A stretch of DNA of 64,000 nucleotides. Source: a bacterium. GTDB taxonomy: Bacteria; Campylobacterota; Campylobacteria; Campylobacterales; Sulfurimonadaceae. The notes beneath the pieces are model-generated. The model did not search any database, was not told the origin of the DNA, and saw only the letters and a program-made list of their open reading frames with translations. Below are positions 22,983-33,252 of this stretch, piece after piece (within the stretch, counting starts at the first letter, position 1; every line of letters starts with the position of its first letter). The stretch spans positions 1-64,000 of the forward strand of contig JAHJJX010000029.1 of the NCBI GenBank assembly GCA_018822665.1, written 5' to 3'. Both the position numbers and the translations under genes were made by a program.

Positions 22983-24468
22983 TTTAGTACTTTTGCTGAG
23001 TGCTTCGGCATTAAATGCGCAAACTTTTGAAGATTTTAAGCGTTCAGAAGCGGAATCTTTTCAAAAATATAAAGATGAAAGAGATAATGAATTTAACAAT
23101 TACTTAAAAGCAGAATGGAAAGCATATAGAGTAGAGCAGGGAGTTGACTTATATGAAAAGCCTAAACCAAAAGAAATCACTCCCGCACAACCGATTCAAA
23201 TTAAAAGTGTCGGTCCAAAAATAAGTATAAAAGTCAAAGAAATACAATATATTAAACCAGAGAGCGTAAAAAAAATTCAACCACAAGAAGAGCCTCTTCG
23301 TAGTGTCTCAGAACCTCAGGCAGAAAAACCAGATATTGAAATAGCAAAGGAAGTTGAAGAACCCGTAAGAGTTACGAAAAAAGATATAAATTTTGAATTC
23401 TTTGGTTCATCCTTAGCGTTTAATATTCCTGATGGCATGAAGAGTGCAAGATTTTATCCGCAGAATCAAAAAGGGATAACAAACTTTTTTGAAAGTGCTG
23501 CTTTGAGTGAATATGAAGAATTTATTAAAGAGATACAACAGGTAAGCAAAACCATGAATTTAAATGATTGGGGTGTTTATTTACTTGTTATACAAGTCTC
23601 TGATAAAGTTTTTTCAAATCCGGATGATTCTAAACTTTTAAGTTGGTTTCTATTTAATAAGCTGGGTTATGCCGTAAAAGTGGGATTAGCTGACAACCAC
23701 GTAGTTGTAATGCACTACTCCAAAAAAACTATATATTCGACTCCAAACTATAGTTTTGATGCAAAGAAATTTTATGTTGTCTCAAACTATGCCAAGGGAA
23801 GTGTCGGGCAACTTTTTTCATACAAACAAAATTATCCAGGCGCTAATAAACCTATGGATTTATCTCTCCTAGAGCTTCCAAATTTTGAATTGGATATTAA
23901 AAGTAAAACTTTATCGTTTGTGCAGTACGGAAAAACATACAATGTGCCTTATGAATACAACCAAAATCTTATAGATTTTATGGCGACGTATCCCCAAGCC
24001 GATTATGAAACATTCTTCAATGCACCTATAGAAGACAGAACGTATACAAGTATCGCAACAGCAATTAAAGAGCATGTAGATGGTAAGCAGGCAAGTGATG
24101 CTATGAATTTTGTTCTTAATTTTGTTCAAAATTCTTTTGCTTATCAAAGAGATAATCAGCAATTTGGAAGAGAAAAAGTAATGTTTGCTCAAGAAACACT
24201 CTATTTTGATAAATCAGATTGTGAAGATAGAGCAGTACTGTTCTCTTATCTTATTAAGGAGTTATTTGGAGTAGGTGTGCTGGGAGTGAAATACAAAGAC
24301 CACATGGCAACTGCCCTTTATATTCCAATGGAGGGGGATTATGTGGAAGCCGGCTCGAGAAAATTTGTTGTAGCCGACCCAACGTACATAAATGCCAGCA
24401 TAGGACAAAGTATGCCTAAGTACAAGCCTCAAAGACCGGAGAGCTTTATCGTTATTAAAAATAATTAG
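22918..24468 (+). CDS. transglutaminase-like protein, exported
   Basis: Signal sequence LFGHFSLVLLLSASALNA; C-terminal KSDCEDRAVLFSYL / YKDHMATALYI / VADPTYINA matching Cys-His-Asp transglutaminase core; start uncertain, gene overlaps the flgH 3' end. Confidence 0.75.
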   Translation: MWIVQQNKVGEPKLFKLFGHFSLVLLLSASALNAQTFEDFKRSEAESFQKYKDERDNEFNNYLKAEWKAYRVEQGVDLYEKPKPKEITPAQPIQIKSVGPKISIKVKEIQYIKPESVKKIQPQEEPLRSVSEPQAEKPDIEIAKEVEEPVRVTKKDINFEFFGSSLAFNIPDGMKSARFYPQNQKGITNFFESAALSEYEEFIKEIQQVSKTMNLNDWGVYLLVIQVSDKVFSNPDDSKLLSWFLFNKLGYAVKVGLADNHVVVMHYSKKTIYSTPNYSFDAKKFYVVSNYAKGSVGQLFSYKQNYPGANKPMDLSLLELPNFELDIKSKTLSFVQYGKTYNVPYEYNQNLIDFMATYPQADYETFFNAPIEDRTYTSIATAIKEHVDGKQASDAMNFVLNFVQNSFAYQRDNQQFGREKVMFAQETLYFDKSDCEDRAVLFSYLIKELFGVGVLGVKYKDHMATALYIPMEGDYVEAGSRKFVVADPTYINASIGQSMPKYKPQRPESFIVIKNN

Positions 24469-24491
24469 CAAAGAGCAAAGAAGAGAGAACT

Positions 24492-27182
24492 TTATTTTAA
24501 TAATAAAGTTTTAAAACTCTCTTCGTTTACTGCTCTGCTAAAATAAAATCCCTGGTACTGCTGTACATTGTTATCTTGTATAAATTTGAGTTCGGACTCA
24601 TTTTCTATACCTTCGGCAACGATATTCATATTGAAAGTTTTTGCCATATTGATTATCATTTTGACTAGCTCCTGATTCGATTCTTCTGCTAAATTTTGAA
24701 TAAAGCTTTTGTCAATTTTGAGAGTATTGACGGGTAGTTTTTGCAGATAGGTAATCGATGAATAACCTGTTCCAAAATCATCTATTGAAAATTTGATTCC
24801 AAATGCTTGCAGGTTTTTAATTTTGCCCACAACCAAATCAAAATCTTTTATAATGGCTGTTTCAGTTATCTCTAATTCAATTCTCGATGGATTTACCCCA
24901 TTTTTTGAAATAATGGATATCACTTCTTTTTCAAAATTTGGGTGGAGTATCTCTTTGGAATTAATGTTTACAGCGAGACAACCGCTAAAGATATCTAAAT
25001 TAGATTTCAAAAAATTGCAGGCAGTCTCAAGTGCAAGCGTTGAAAATTTATGTATCACTCCTATCTGTTCGGACATTTCTATAAATGAATCCGGATATAA
25101 AAGACCTTTTTGAGGGTGTCTCCAGCGTATGAGCATTTCTGCCCCTCTTATTTTTCCTGAAAATGTATCTACCTTCGGCTGATAAAAAAATACAAAATCA
25201 TTGTTAATTATGGAATTTTTAATCTCTTTTTCAAGTTTTGTAAACTGTTTTAATTCAATTTCAATAGTGTTGTCGAAAAATACGAACTGATTTTTACCTT
25301 GTTTTTTCGCCTTGTAGAGTGCTTTATCTGCATGTATGAGCATATCATTTATACTCGTATCATTGTCCGGAAAAAATATTATGCCGATACTCAAGCTTAT
25401 TTCCATTCTATGGGTATGGATTGTAAATTCTCGAGAAATTTCTTGTAAAATTTTTTTACAAACTTCCTGTACCGCTTTTGCGGCTTCTGCTTCATTGTTG
25501 TTTAAGTTTAAAAGGATTATTCCAAATTCGTCACCGCTTATTCTCGCGATGATATCCTCTTTCCTGAGAGTATTTGTAATACGCTTGGAAACTTCTATTA
25601 TGAGCATGTCTCCGATATTATGACCAAAACTATCATTGATATTTTTAAAATCATCCAAATCTATAAATAAAAATGCATGTAGAAAATTGTGTCGTTTTGC
25701 TCTTATGAATTCTTCATTCAATTTTTGCATAAGAGCTTTTCTGTTGAATAAATTTGTCAAGAAGTCATGGTTTGCTTGGTACTCCGCATTTTGTTGAGCA
25801 TTTTTTATATCTGAAATATCGATAAACTGACCTATATAGTTTGTAGTAATATTGTTTTCATCTTTTATGGCATTAATAGATAAAATTTCTGGAAAAATTT
25901 CTCCATTTTTTCTTTTATTATAGAGTTCTCCTTTCCATTGTCCATACGTAATCAGCTCTTGCCACATACGTTGATAAAAGGCATCATTTTGTTTAGAAGA
26001 CTTTAAAATTCTGGGATTCTGTCCTATTACTTCGGAAGCTTTATATCCTGTAATTAATGTGAACGCTTCATTCACTTTTACAATATTTCCATTTAAGTCG
26101 GTGATTGTAATGGCTTCTTGTGTTTCAAACGCATACGAAGTTATTCTAAGTTTTTCTATAAAGGCTTCTTCTCTGCTGATTAGTTTTTTCAAAATGTATG
26201 TTAAAAATATAAGAGCTATGAATGATATAATCCATAAAAAAGAGGTGATGTAGAGAGATTTGAGAGAATTGTCATAGAGAATATTTGCATTGCGGGCATA
26301 TAAGGCCAATAATTGCCCTGAAATTTTGGCAAGCATATTGATGTAGCGTGTACTCGCTTCAAAACACTTGTCTGCCTCATCGCTTTGTATAGTTTTTTCA
26401 AGGATGCCTGTTCTGCAATATTGCAAATTACTTTTTATATTTTCATGATAGTTATCATTGTATATAACACCGGCGTCCATGGAAGCATTTATAAAAAAAT
26501 CTTCAATTAAATCATTTTGTTTTAATTGAAGTTGTTTGATATTTTCTATATATGCATCATCAAAAGTTTTAGATAGTATTTGATGATAGGAGAATGCACG
26601 TTCCTGCCCAGCATACTCCTTTAATTCTTGTAGCGTTTCTATGCTTTTAGCGTCGCTTTGGATATGATTAAATGTTGCACGAAGTACCCTCATTGCCAAG
26701 ATGAGTTGCGTATTTGTGTTGTTGTATTGATGAATCATATCTTTAAAGGGAATGGATAAATTTAAAACTTCTTGTCTTGTATTTTTTATTTTTTGCAGGT
26801 TCAGCATTATTGCGCTCATGAGCGGTTTAGCTTTTTCGCTTACAAATTTTTCGAGCAACTTTCTTTCATTTGATTTTGATTTGATGATATTGAGAAGTTG
26901 CTCGTATGCAATATCCGTTTTTGCATACTGTTCGAGCAGTTTGTTTTCAGAGACAGAATCACTTGTTTTTGCAAGATAACCGGAACTTAATCCTCTCTCA
27001 AGCTGTAAATTGTGTAATAAAGAACTCAAAACTTCTGTCACTTTTGATGATAATTTAAAAGCTGTAATATTATTTAACTGTTTATACTCATTCATAAGAG
27101 AGATATAAGAAAAATAGATAAGCGCAAGCGCAGGTATAGAAAATATTAACAAAACTTTGAATTTTAGGGATTTACTTTTCAT
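24492..27182 (-). CDS. NIT-PAS-GGDEF-EAL signalling protein
   Basis: NIT-like periplasmic segment (LLHNLQLERGLSSGYLA), PAS, RISGDEFGI (GGDEF-type), EMLIRWRHP and DDFGTGYSS (EAL). Confidence 0.92.
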   Translation of the reverse strand: MKSKSLKFKVLLIFSIPALALIYFSYISLMNEYKQLNNITAFKLSSKVTEVLSSLLHNLQLERGLSSGYLAKTSDSVSENKLLEQYAKTDIAYEQLLNIIKSKSNERKLLEKFVSEKAKPLMSAIMLNLQKIKNTRQEVLNLSIPFKDMIHQYNNTNTQLILAMRVLRATFNHIQSDAKSIETLQELKEYAGQERAFSYHQILSKTFDDAYIENIKQLQLKQNDLIEDFFINASMDAGVIYNDNYHENIKSNLQYCRTGILEKTIQSDEADKCFEASTRYINMLAKISGQLLALYARNANILYDNSLKSLYITSFLWIISFIALIFLTYILKKLISREEAFIEKLRITSYAFETQEAITITDLNGNIVKVNEAFTLITGYKASEVIGQNPRILKSSKQNDAFYQRMWQELITYGQWKGELYNKRKNGEIFPEILSINAIKDENNITTNYIGQFIDISDIKNAQQNAEYQANHDFLTNLFNRKALMQKLNEEFIRAKRHNFLHAFLFIDLDDFKNINDSFGHNIGDMLIIEVSKRITNTLRKEDIIARISGDEFGIILLNLNNNEAEAAKAVQEVCKKILQEISREFTIHTHRMEISLSIGIIFFPDNDTSINDMLIHADKALYKAKKQGKNQFVFFDNTIEIELKQFTKLEKEIKNSIINNDFVFFYQPKVDTFSGKIRGAEMLIRWRHPQKGLLYPDSFIEMSEQIGVIHKFSTLALETACNFLKSNLDIFSGCLAVNINSKEILHPNFEKEVISIISKNGVNPSRIELEITETAIIKDFDLVVGKIKNLQAFGIKFSIDDFGTGYSSITYLQKLPVNTLKIDKSFIQNLAEESNQELVKMIINMAKTFNMNIVAEGIENESELKFIQDNNVQQYQGFYFSRAVNEESFKTLLLK

Positions 27183-27280
27183 ATTGCATTCTAGTTACTT
27201 TATAGTTAAAGAAAATTTAAACTGTCTCTTAATCATTTAAAATACTTCATTTGAAGTTATCAATAGTGGCTCGATTGCTT

Positions 27281-27291
27281 GGCATGTGGAA
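27281..27291 (+). repeat. GGCATGTGGAA motif copy (exact), divergent intergenic region
   Basis: Exact 11-mer. Confidence 0.95.
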
Positions 27292-27361
27292 CTGATTTTG
27301 TGTATGCCGATGTTTCATTATTAAGTATCGATTATGTACAATTCGTGTAATTTTAAAAGGA

Positions 27362-27937
27362 GTGCTTATTGTGAAAAATTTATTATACTTAGTTGTTATC
27401 GCATTATTTATGGGAGGATGTTCCTATAAAAATGAAGCTATCAACCTTCAATCGTACAAAGCTGATTATGCCGGAGAAGTCTCAAAAGAGAATAAAACTG
27501 TTTTTCTGGCATTTGTAAAAGATACACGAATAGATAGACGAAGCCTTGGATATCATATTAAAAATGGTGAAAAACTAGCAGCGCTTTACAGCGATGAAAG
27601 TTTTGCTGATAAATACAAGGAAGGGCTTGGATACGCACTTAATATTGCGGAATTCAAAACGGATGTTGATGAGAAAAATGCCGCTTTAATTATGGAAGTC
27701 TACATTAAAAACATAGACTTCATCTATTCCGATAAAAGCTTTGATGAAAATCTTAAAGGTGAAATAGAAATAGAAGTGATTATTAAAAAGGGAGAGGAAG
27801 TCATAACTCAAAACTTTCGACAAACAGGCGGAAAGTGGATTGCACCATCGTATAATTCAAAAGATATCGAGCCTTTTTTATACACGCTTTTTTCAGACAG
27901 TATCAACGATATCGTTTCAAAATTAACACGTTTTTAA
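27362..27937 (+). CDS. YajG-like/hypothetical lipoprotein
   Basis: Lipobox FMGGC; 191 aa. Confidence 0.6.
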   Translation: MLIVKNLLYLVVIALFMGGCSYKNEAINLQSYKADYAGEVSKENKTVFLAFVKDTRIDRRSLGYHIKNGEKLAALYSDESFADKYKEGLGYALNIAEFKTDVDEKNAALIMEVYIKNIDFIYSDKSFDENLKGEIEIEVIIKKGEEVITQNFRQTGGKWIAPSYNSKDIEPFLYTLFSDSINDIVSKLTRF

Positions 27938-27986
27938 AAGATTGTATCTTGAGGAGATTCCGGAGAATATCCGGAATGGTGAGGTT

Positions 27987-30614
27987 CTATTTTTGAAGCG
28001 AGCGGAGTTGCTCTAAAACTTTTTCTTGTTTAGCTTTTGCATCAGCGAGTGCTTCTCGATTTTTAGCAAGTACGTCTTCAGGCGCATTTGCTACGAATCT
28101 TTCATTGTTTAACATTCCTCCGAGTTTGTCTATCTCTTTTTGCAATTTCTCATCCTGTTTTTCAAGTTTTGAGATGATTGAGCTTAAATCAATAGAGTCT
28201 CTCGGAATAAAAGTCTCACATGTATCCGCAATATCACTGACCGCATTGTCAATTTTTGTGTCTGTGAACTCTAAAACTTCAACCTTCGCAAGTCGAGTGA
28301 TAAAGGGAAGCATCATCTCTTTGTCTTTGACTGAAATACCGTCTATTTTTACATAGGCTTTTTCAATTTTTTGGTTGGCTAAATCAACTAAAACTTTGGC
28401 GCGTCTGATAGATACGATAGCATCCATAATAATTTCAAATTTCTTTTCGTCTTTCTCGCGCTTTTTGGTTTTAGTAGGAAATTTCATGACCATGATAGAT
28501 TCGGCATTTTCCAAGGAAGTTCCCGATAGCTCATGATGCAGATATTCCGTGATAAAGGGCATAAAGGGGTGTAAAAGTTTCATAGCCTCTTTATAAATCG
28601 CTCCAAGTTCCACTATGGAAGCTTTGTCTGCTTTACTTAGCTCAATTCCCCAGTCACAAAACTCATTCCATAAAAAGCGATACATTACAGTTGCGGCATC
28701 ATTAAATCTGTATTCATCAAGAAAGGCACGAACCTCTTTTGTAGCAAGATTTAAACGAGATACCATATACTTTCCAAGGTCAGTCGTCATGCAAAAACTT
28801 TGCATATCAGGGAATGTGTCTACATTCATCTGTAAGTATTTTGATGCATTGTAGAGTTTATTTGTAAAGTTACGGTTGAGTTCAAGTTTCTCTGTACTCA
28901 TCCTAATATCACGACCCTGCGCAGCACTTATTGCAAGAGTAAAACGAAGTACATCGGCGCTGTATTTGTTTACCATATCCAGAGGGTCGATTACATTGCC
29001 TTTGGACTTGCTCATCTTGTCCCCTTTTTCATCGCGGACAAGAGCATGAAGGTAGATGTGGTTAAATGGAAGTTGTCCGTTGAAACTCTCGCCCATCATC
29101 ATCATTCTAGCTACCCAGAAGAAGAGGATATCAAAACCTGTAATGAGCAATGAGTTTGGATAGAAATCCTTCATATCATTGGAATGAAAAAGTTTATCCA
29201 TTTCCGTATCGCCGTTACCCCATCCTAAAGTTGAAAAAGGCCATAAAGCAGAGCTGAACCATGTATCTAAAACATCAGGGTCCTGAGTCAGATTCTTGGA
29301 TGCACATTTTGGACACGAGGAAGGATTTTCATCTTGGGTTGCAAACTCATGCTCACAATCTCCGCAGTAAAAGACAGGAATTTGGTGTCCCCACCAAAGT
29401 TGACGGGAAATACACCAGTCTCTTAAGTCACCCATCCAAGAGTTGTAAGAGTTTATCCAGTGAGGCGGGAAGAATTTTGCTTCCCCATTGTTTGTTTTCT
29501 CAATGGATTTTTTTGCAACTTCGCTTCGTACAAACCATTGTTTTGAGATGTACGGTTCTACGATATTTTTACATCTGTAGCAATGTCCAACCTGATGCTT
29601 ATGGTCTTCTATTTTAACCATAAACCCTTCTTCTTCAAGTCTTTTGACGATGATAGCGCGCGCTTGAAGTCTTTCTAAACCTTTAAACTCGCCGGCATAG
29701 TCATTTAAAATACCCTTCTCATCAAAGATAGTTATGAACTCCAAATCGTGTCTTTTGCCAACTTCATAATCGTTTTGGTCGTGGGCAGGAGTAACTTTAA
29801 CCACACCCGTTCCAAAATCCATAGCCACATGCGTATCAGCGATGATGGTAACTTCTCTATCGAGCAGCGGAAGACGGATTTTTTTGCCGATTAAAGCTTT
29901 ATAACGCTCATCCTCAGGATGAACCATAACTGCTGTATCTCCGAAGTAAGTTTCAGGTCTGGTAGTTGCAACTTCCACATGCCCGCTGCCATCGGCAAAA
30001 GGGTATTTAATGTGGTAAAACTTTCCATCATGGTCTTCATGTTCAACTTCGATGTCACTTAAAGCACCATCATGCGTGCACCAGTTTACCATGTAGTTCC
30101 CACGAACAATAAGCCCTTGATTGTAAAGATGGACAAAGGCTTCTTTGACAGATTTTTGAAGTCCCTCATCCATGGTAAAACGCTCACGTTCCCAAGCCGG
30201 AGATACCCCCATTTTACGAAGCTGGTCTGTCATGATTCCCGCAGATTCCGCCTTCCATGCCCAAGCACGTTCCAAAAACTTCTCACGGCCTAATTCTTCT
30301 TTGGTTGTACCTTCTGCCAAAAGTTGTTTTTCAACTACATTTTGCGTAGCAATTCCTGCATGGTCGGTTCCCGGTTGCCAGAGAGTTTTATAGCCGTCCA
30401 TTCTTTTGTAGCGGGTGATAATATCTTGAAGCGTAAAGGTAAGCGCATGACCTATATGCAATCTGCCTGTAACATTCGGCGGAGGCATCATTATAGAGAA
30501 GTTTTTCCCCTCTTCTTGAATGGCTTTATTGCCATCAATCTCAAAATACTTTCTATCTTCCCATAGTTTATAATATTTATTTTCTATTTTTTGTGGTTCG
30601 TAGCTGTTTGACAT
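27987..30614 (-). CDS. valS: valyl-tRNA synthetase
   Basis: PPPNVTGRLHIGHA and KMSKSKGNVIDP motifs. Confidence 0.97.
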   Translation of the reverse strand: MSNSYEPQKIENKYYKLWEDRKYFEIDGNKAIQEEGKNFSIMMPPPNVTGRLHIGHALTFTLQDIITRYKRMDGYKTLWQPGTDHAGIATQNVVEKQLLAEGTTKEELGREKFLERAWAWKAESAGIMTDQLRKMGVSPAWERERFTMDEGLQKSVKEAFVHLYNQGLIVRGNYMVNWCTHDGALSDIEVEHEDHDGKFYHIKYPFADGSGHVEVATTRPETYFGDTAVMVHPEDERYKALIGKKIRLPLLDREVTIIADTHVAMDFGTGVVKVTPAHDQNDYEVGKRHDLEFITIFDEKGILNDYAGEFKGLERLQARAIIVKRLEEEGFMVKIEDHKHQVGHCYRCKNIVEPYISKQWFVRSEVAKKSIEKTNNGEAKFFPPHWINSYNSWMGDLRDWCISRQLWWGHQIPVFYCGDCEHEFATQDENPSSCPKCASKNLTQDPDVLDTWFSSALWPFSTLGWGNGDTEMDKLFHSNDMKDFYPNSLLITGFDILFFWVARMMMMGESFNGQLPFNHIYLHALVRDEKGDKMSKSKGNVIDPLDMVNKYSADVLRFTLAISAAQGRDIRMSTEKLELNRNFTNKLYNASKYLQMNVDTFPDMQSFCMTTDLGKYMVSRLNLATKEVRAFLDEYRFNDAATVMYRFLWNEFCDWGIELSKADKASIVELGAIYKEAMKLLHPFMPFITEYLHHELSGTSLENAESIMVMKFPTKTKKREKDEKKFEIIMDAIVSIRRAKVLVDLANQKIEKAYVKIDGISVKDKEMMLPFITRLAKVEVLEFTDTKIDNAVSDIADTCETFIPRDSIDLSSIISKLEKQDEKLQKEIDKLGGMLNNERFVANAPEDVLAKNREALADAKAKQEKVLEQLRSLQK
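29973..29983 (-). repeat. GGCATGTGGAA motif copy (exact), inside valS
   Basis: TTCCACATGCC on + strand. Confidence 0.95.
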
Positions 30615-30839
30615 ATGAATCGCCTTGTGAAGTTCTCTTGAAAATTTCGCGATTATAACTAAAAAGAGGTGAGGGTTTGCTTATGTAATATCACGCGATA
30701 TATGGAGAGTTATACACACATTCGTACACTCTGTTGAATTTTTTCAAGACAATTAACGTTAAATTAACATACGCACAATATAATAATATAATATTTGAAC
30801 TAAATAGTTATAAAGTTTCAAATGCAAGGATAATTACTC

Positions 30840-31610
30840 ATGAAACTAGATGAAGTTGAATTATTGGAAAAAATCGTATTTATACAGTCTTGCATTATTG
30901 AAGGGCATAATGTCAAGGCTATTTTACGTAAAGAAACTTCCTCTTTTAAAGAAAAAAGCGGGGCGGATGTTATAGCCCTGTGTATGGAAAATGAAAATTA
31001 TGTCAACATAGAATTAGTTCTAGAAGAGAAAAAACGATTTCTTAATTTGATGCGAAAGTATAAGCTCATGCCAAGACATATGGTACTGAGTAACTTTATG
31101 AAACAGTGCAATTCACGTTTTACGGGCTCGAAAAAATTTCTCACCATAGAAACACTTTATGATATTTTTCAAGGAACTCTTTCTAAGGCAAAATCACTTG
31201 CTTTTGAGCAAGAGATGAGCTTCAAAGAAGCCAAGATTTTTCCTTTACATAACAGACTTGGAAAAAAAATAGGTTTTGTTGTTTATTTTTTCGTTAAAGA
31301 TAAAAAGCCTTTGTATGATAATTTACCTGATTTAACGAGAGTTTTTGAAACATTAATTCTTCCTTTTTATGACAGCAACTTACGTTCTATGCATTCAAAA
31401 TGTGTGCAGGTAGATAGCAGAATGGGGATTTTAACAGAAAAAGAGAAGCAAATTGCTCATCGGGTTTTACATGGCAAAACCCATAAAGTGATAGCCTCGG
31501 AACTCGGCATTTCAATTAATACACTTAAGACGCATATGAAAAATATTTTTAGTAAATACGGAATAAACTCTAAAATGGAATTGCATAATAAAATTTTGGG
31601 AAATTTCTAA
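30840..31610 (+). CDS. LuxR-type HTH transcriptional regulator
   Basis: C-terminal LTEKEKQIAHRVLHGKTHKVIASELGISINTLKTHMKNIFSKYGI. Confidence 0.88.
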   Translation: MKLDEVELLEKIVFIQSCIIEGHNVKAILRKETSSFKEKSGADVIALCMENENYVNIELVLEEKKRFLNLMRKYKLMPRHMVLSNFMKQCNSRFTGSKKFLTIETLYDIFQGTLSKAKSLAFEQEMSFKEAKIFPLHNRLGKKIGFVVYFFVKDKKPLYDNLPDLTRVFETLILPFYDSNLRSMHSKCVQVDSRMGILTEKEKQIAHRVLHGKTHKVIASELGISINTLKTHMKNIFSKYGINSKMELHNKILGNF

Positions 31611-31622
31611 AAATATTTTGCG

Positions 31623-32033
31623 TTATTTTTTTCGACCTGCTTTATAGTCGATTTTCCACTCTTCGTTGAACTTTGAAAAATACATTTTTTTTGAATAACC
31701 GTCTTGGGCATAGCCGAGAGTGATGCGGTTTGTGCCTTTTGGCTCAAATGAAGTTATTTCAAGTTGATGCTCCCTTGAATTATTGAGTAAGTCTGCGCAA
31801 AGCATTGTTTCTACGCTCTTTAAAGATTGGGCATCATTTTCAATATTTTTGAGTAAAGTTTGAAAATCAGCCTCCCTAAAAGCACGCTTGAAACCCAATG
31901 ATTGCAAGGTAATCATATAAGACTCTCTTGTCATAAGATGCGAGAGTGACTTCAAATCTCCAAATTTCAGAGCATCATAAAAAAGTAAAAGAGACCTATG
32001 CAGAGTCTCTTTGGTGTTTTTGTTAATTTCCAA
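31623..32033 (-). CDS. hypothetical protein (possible SnoaL/DUF4440-like fold)
   Basis: 136 aa ORF with intact start and stop; family inferred weakly from size and pattern. Confidence 0.5.
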   Translation of the reverse strand: MEINKNTKETLHRSLLLFYDALKFGDLKSLSHLMTRESYMITLQSLGFKRAFREADFQTLLKNIENDAQSLKSVETMLCADLLNNSREHQLEITSFEPKGTNRITLGYAQDGYSKKMYFSKFNEEWKIDYKAGRKK

Positions 32034-32057
32034 TAGAATTACCTTTCGCAGAGAGTC

Positions 32058-32642
32058 TTAGGATTCTCTTGCTATCGCTTTTTCAAAAGCATCTAAGTGA
32101 TTGAGACTTCCCTCTTTTAAGTTGCTATATGTATTAACAACATCCAAAGGCATCCCCTCAGCTGCTTTTTCAAGATCATCAATATCTGTAATTTCGATTA
32201 AACGGCCAACCTTGAGTGCTTCAAGTAAAGAGACCTGACCTAACTCAATACATTGATTATATAACTCTTGCATACTTAAAAGTTCAAACTGTCCAATATA
32301 ATTATCATCAAGCGAAAGGTTCACTCCTGTTGTGTCAATTCCATAACGCTCGCAAAGAACTTGGGCAAAAAGGATATGTTCTTGTTCTGAAATCTGAATA
32401 TTCGCGAATGTACTCTCTTCTGTATATATCTTCCCTAAGGTAATATAAACATCCCTTGCAACTTTTTCCTCTTGGAATATAAAGAAAAGAGTGTCTTTTT
32501 GTTCCTCGCTTAACTCGACTGTAACACTCGAAGTAGTTTTCTTACCTCGCGCCGCAAATGCCGAAGAAGCGGCTACAACCGCACCTACACCTACTATTTT
32601 CATAAAACTTCTACGCTGAGCGTTTGTAATTATTGATCTCAT
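32058..32642 (-). CDS. DUF2202-like (ferritin-like helical) protein with Tat-like signal
   Basis: QRRSFMKIVGVGAVVAASSAFA signal; EEKVARDVYITLGKIY...FANIQISEQEH pattern; start taken as MRSIITN. Confidence 0.75.
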   Translation of the reverse strand: MRSIITNAQRRSFMKIVGVGAVVAASSAFAARGKKTTSSVTVELSEEQKDTLFFIFQEEKVARDVYITLGKIYTEESTFANIQISEQEHILFAQVLCERYGIDTTGVNLSLDDNYIGQFELLSMQELYNQCIELGQVSLLEALKVGRLIEITDIDDLEKAAEGMPLDVVNTYSNLKEGSLNHLDAFEKAIARES

Positions 32643-32762
32643 ATTCGTACCTCTTTGTTTTAAAATTAGATATGAGTATATTGTAAATGCGTTAGCAGAG
32701 TGTAAGTTTTGTTTGTAAAAAAAGCGGTCATGCAAATGAGAAAATAGAAGCAAAAAAATAGG

Positions 32763-32790
32763 GCGCCGGGGAAACCCCGGCCAAAACGTG
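32763..32790 (-). terminator. GC-rich Rho-independent terminator of the 33172-32795 gene
   Basis: GCCGGGG-TTT-CCCCGGC stem (32765-32781) then a T-rich run in the minus-strand direction. Confidence 0.8.
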
Positions 32791-32794
32791 TTGC

Positions 32795-33172
32795 TTAACG
32801 ACGACCGCTGCCGTTTCCGCTCCCACGGGTGTTATCTGATTGGTTGGAGCCAAAGCTTTTTTCTTTTTTGCCAGGACTAGAAGTGATACTACCTTCTTGC
32901 ATTGTGGCTGCGCCGCTTTGGTTTTGATATCGGTGCTGATTTTGGTTTTGCTCACCACTGGGTGCATTATCTTTGTATTGTTTTTGATACTGATTCTGGC
33001 TCTTATCCTGATAATTTTCTTGGGTCTTCACCTGTTTTTTTGGTTGAACCTCACCGCTGTTTTGAGTCTGCTCACTCAGCTGGTTATATAAGGGAGCGGG
33101 AACACTGTCCGCCGCCATGACACCGACACTTAAGAGTAAACATGCAGAGAAACTAAGTAGTAAATTTTTCAT
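32795..33172 (-). CDS. small exported Q/N-rich low-complexity protein
   Basis: Signal peptide MKNLLLSFSACLLLSVGVMAADS followed by Q/N/K/S-rich repeats. Confidence 0.65.
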   Translation of the reverse strand: MKNLLLSFSACLLLSVGVMAADSVPAPLYNQLSEQTQNSGEVQPKKQVKTQENYQDKSQNQYQKQYKDNAPSGEQNQNQHRYQNQSGAATMQEGSITSSPGKKEKSFGSNQSDNTRGSGNGSGRR

Positions 33173-33252
33173 TTTTCATCCTTTATTTTATATACAAGAA
33201 GTATAAGACAACTCTGTTAGCGGAGCGTTAGTTTAGAGAGTGCAATACTTAC

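Noticed and set aside
28105-30566. Multiple plus-strand ORFs opposite valS
   Set aside because: All antisense to a well-supported valS; no recognizable domains.
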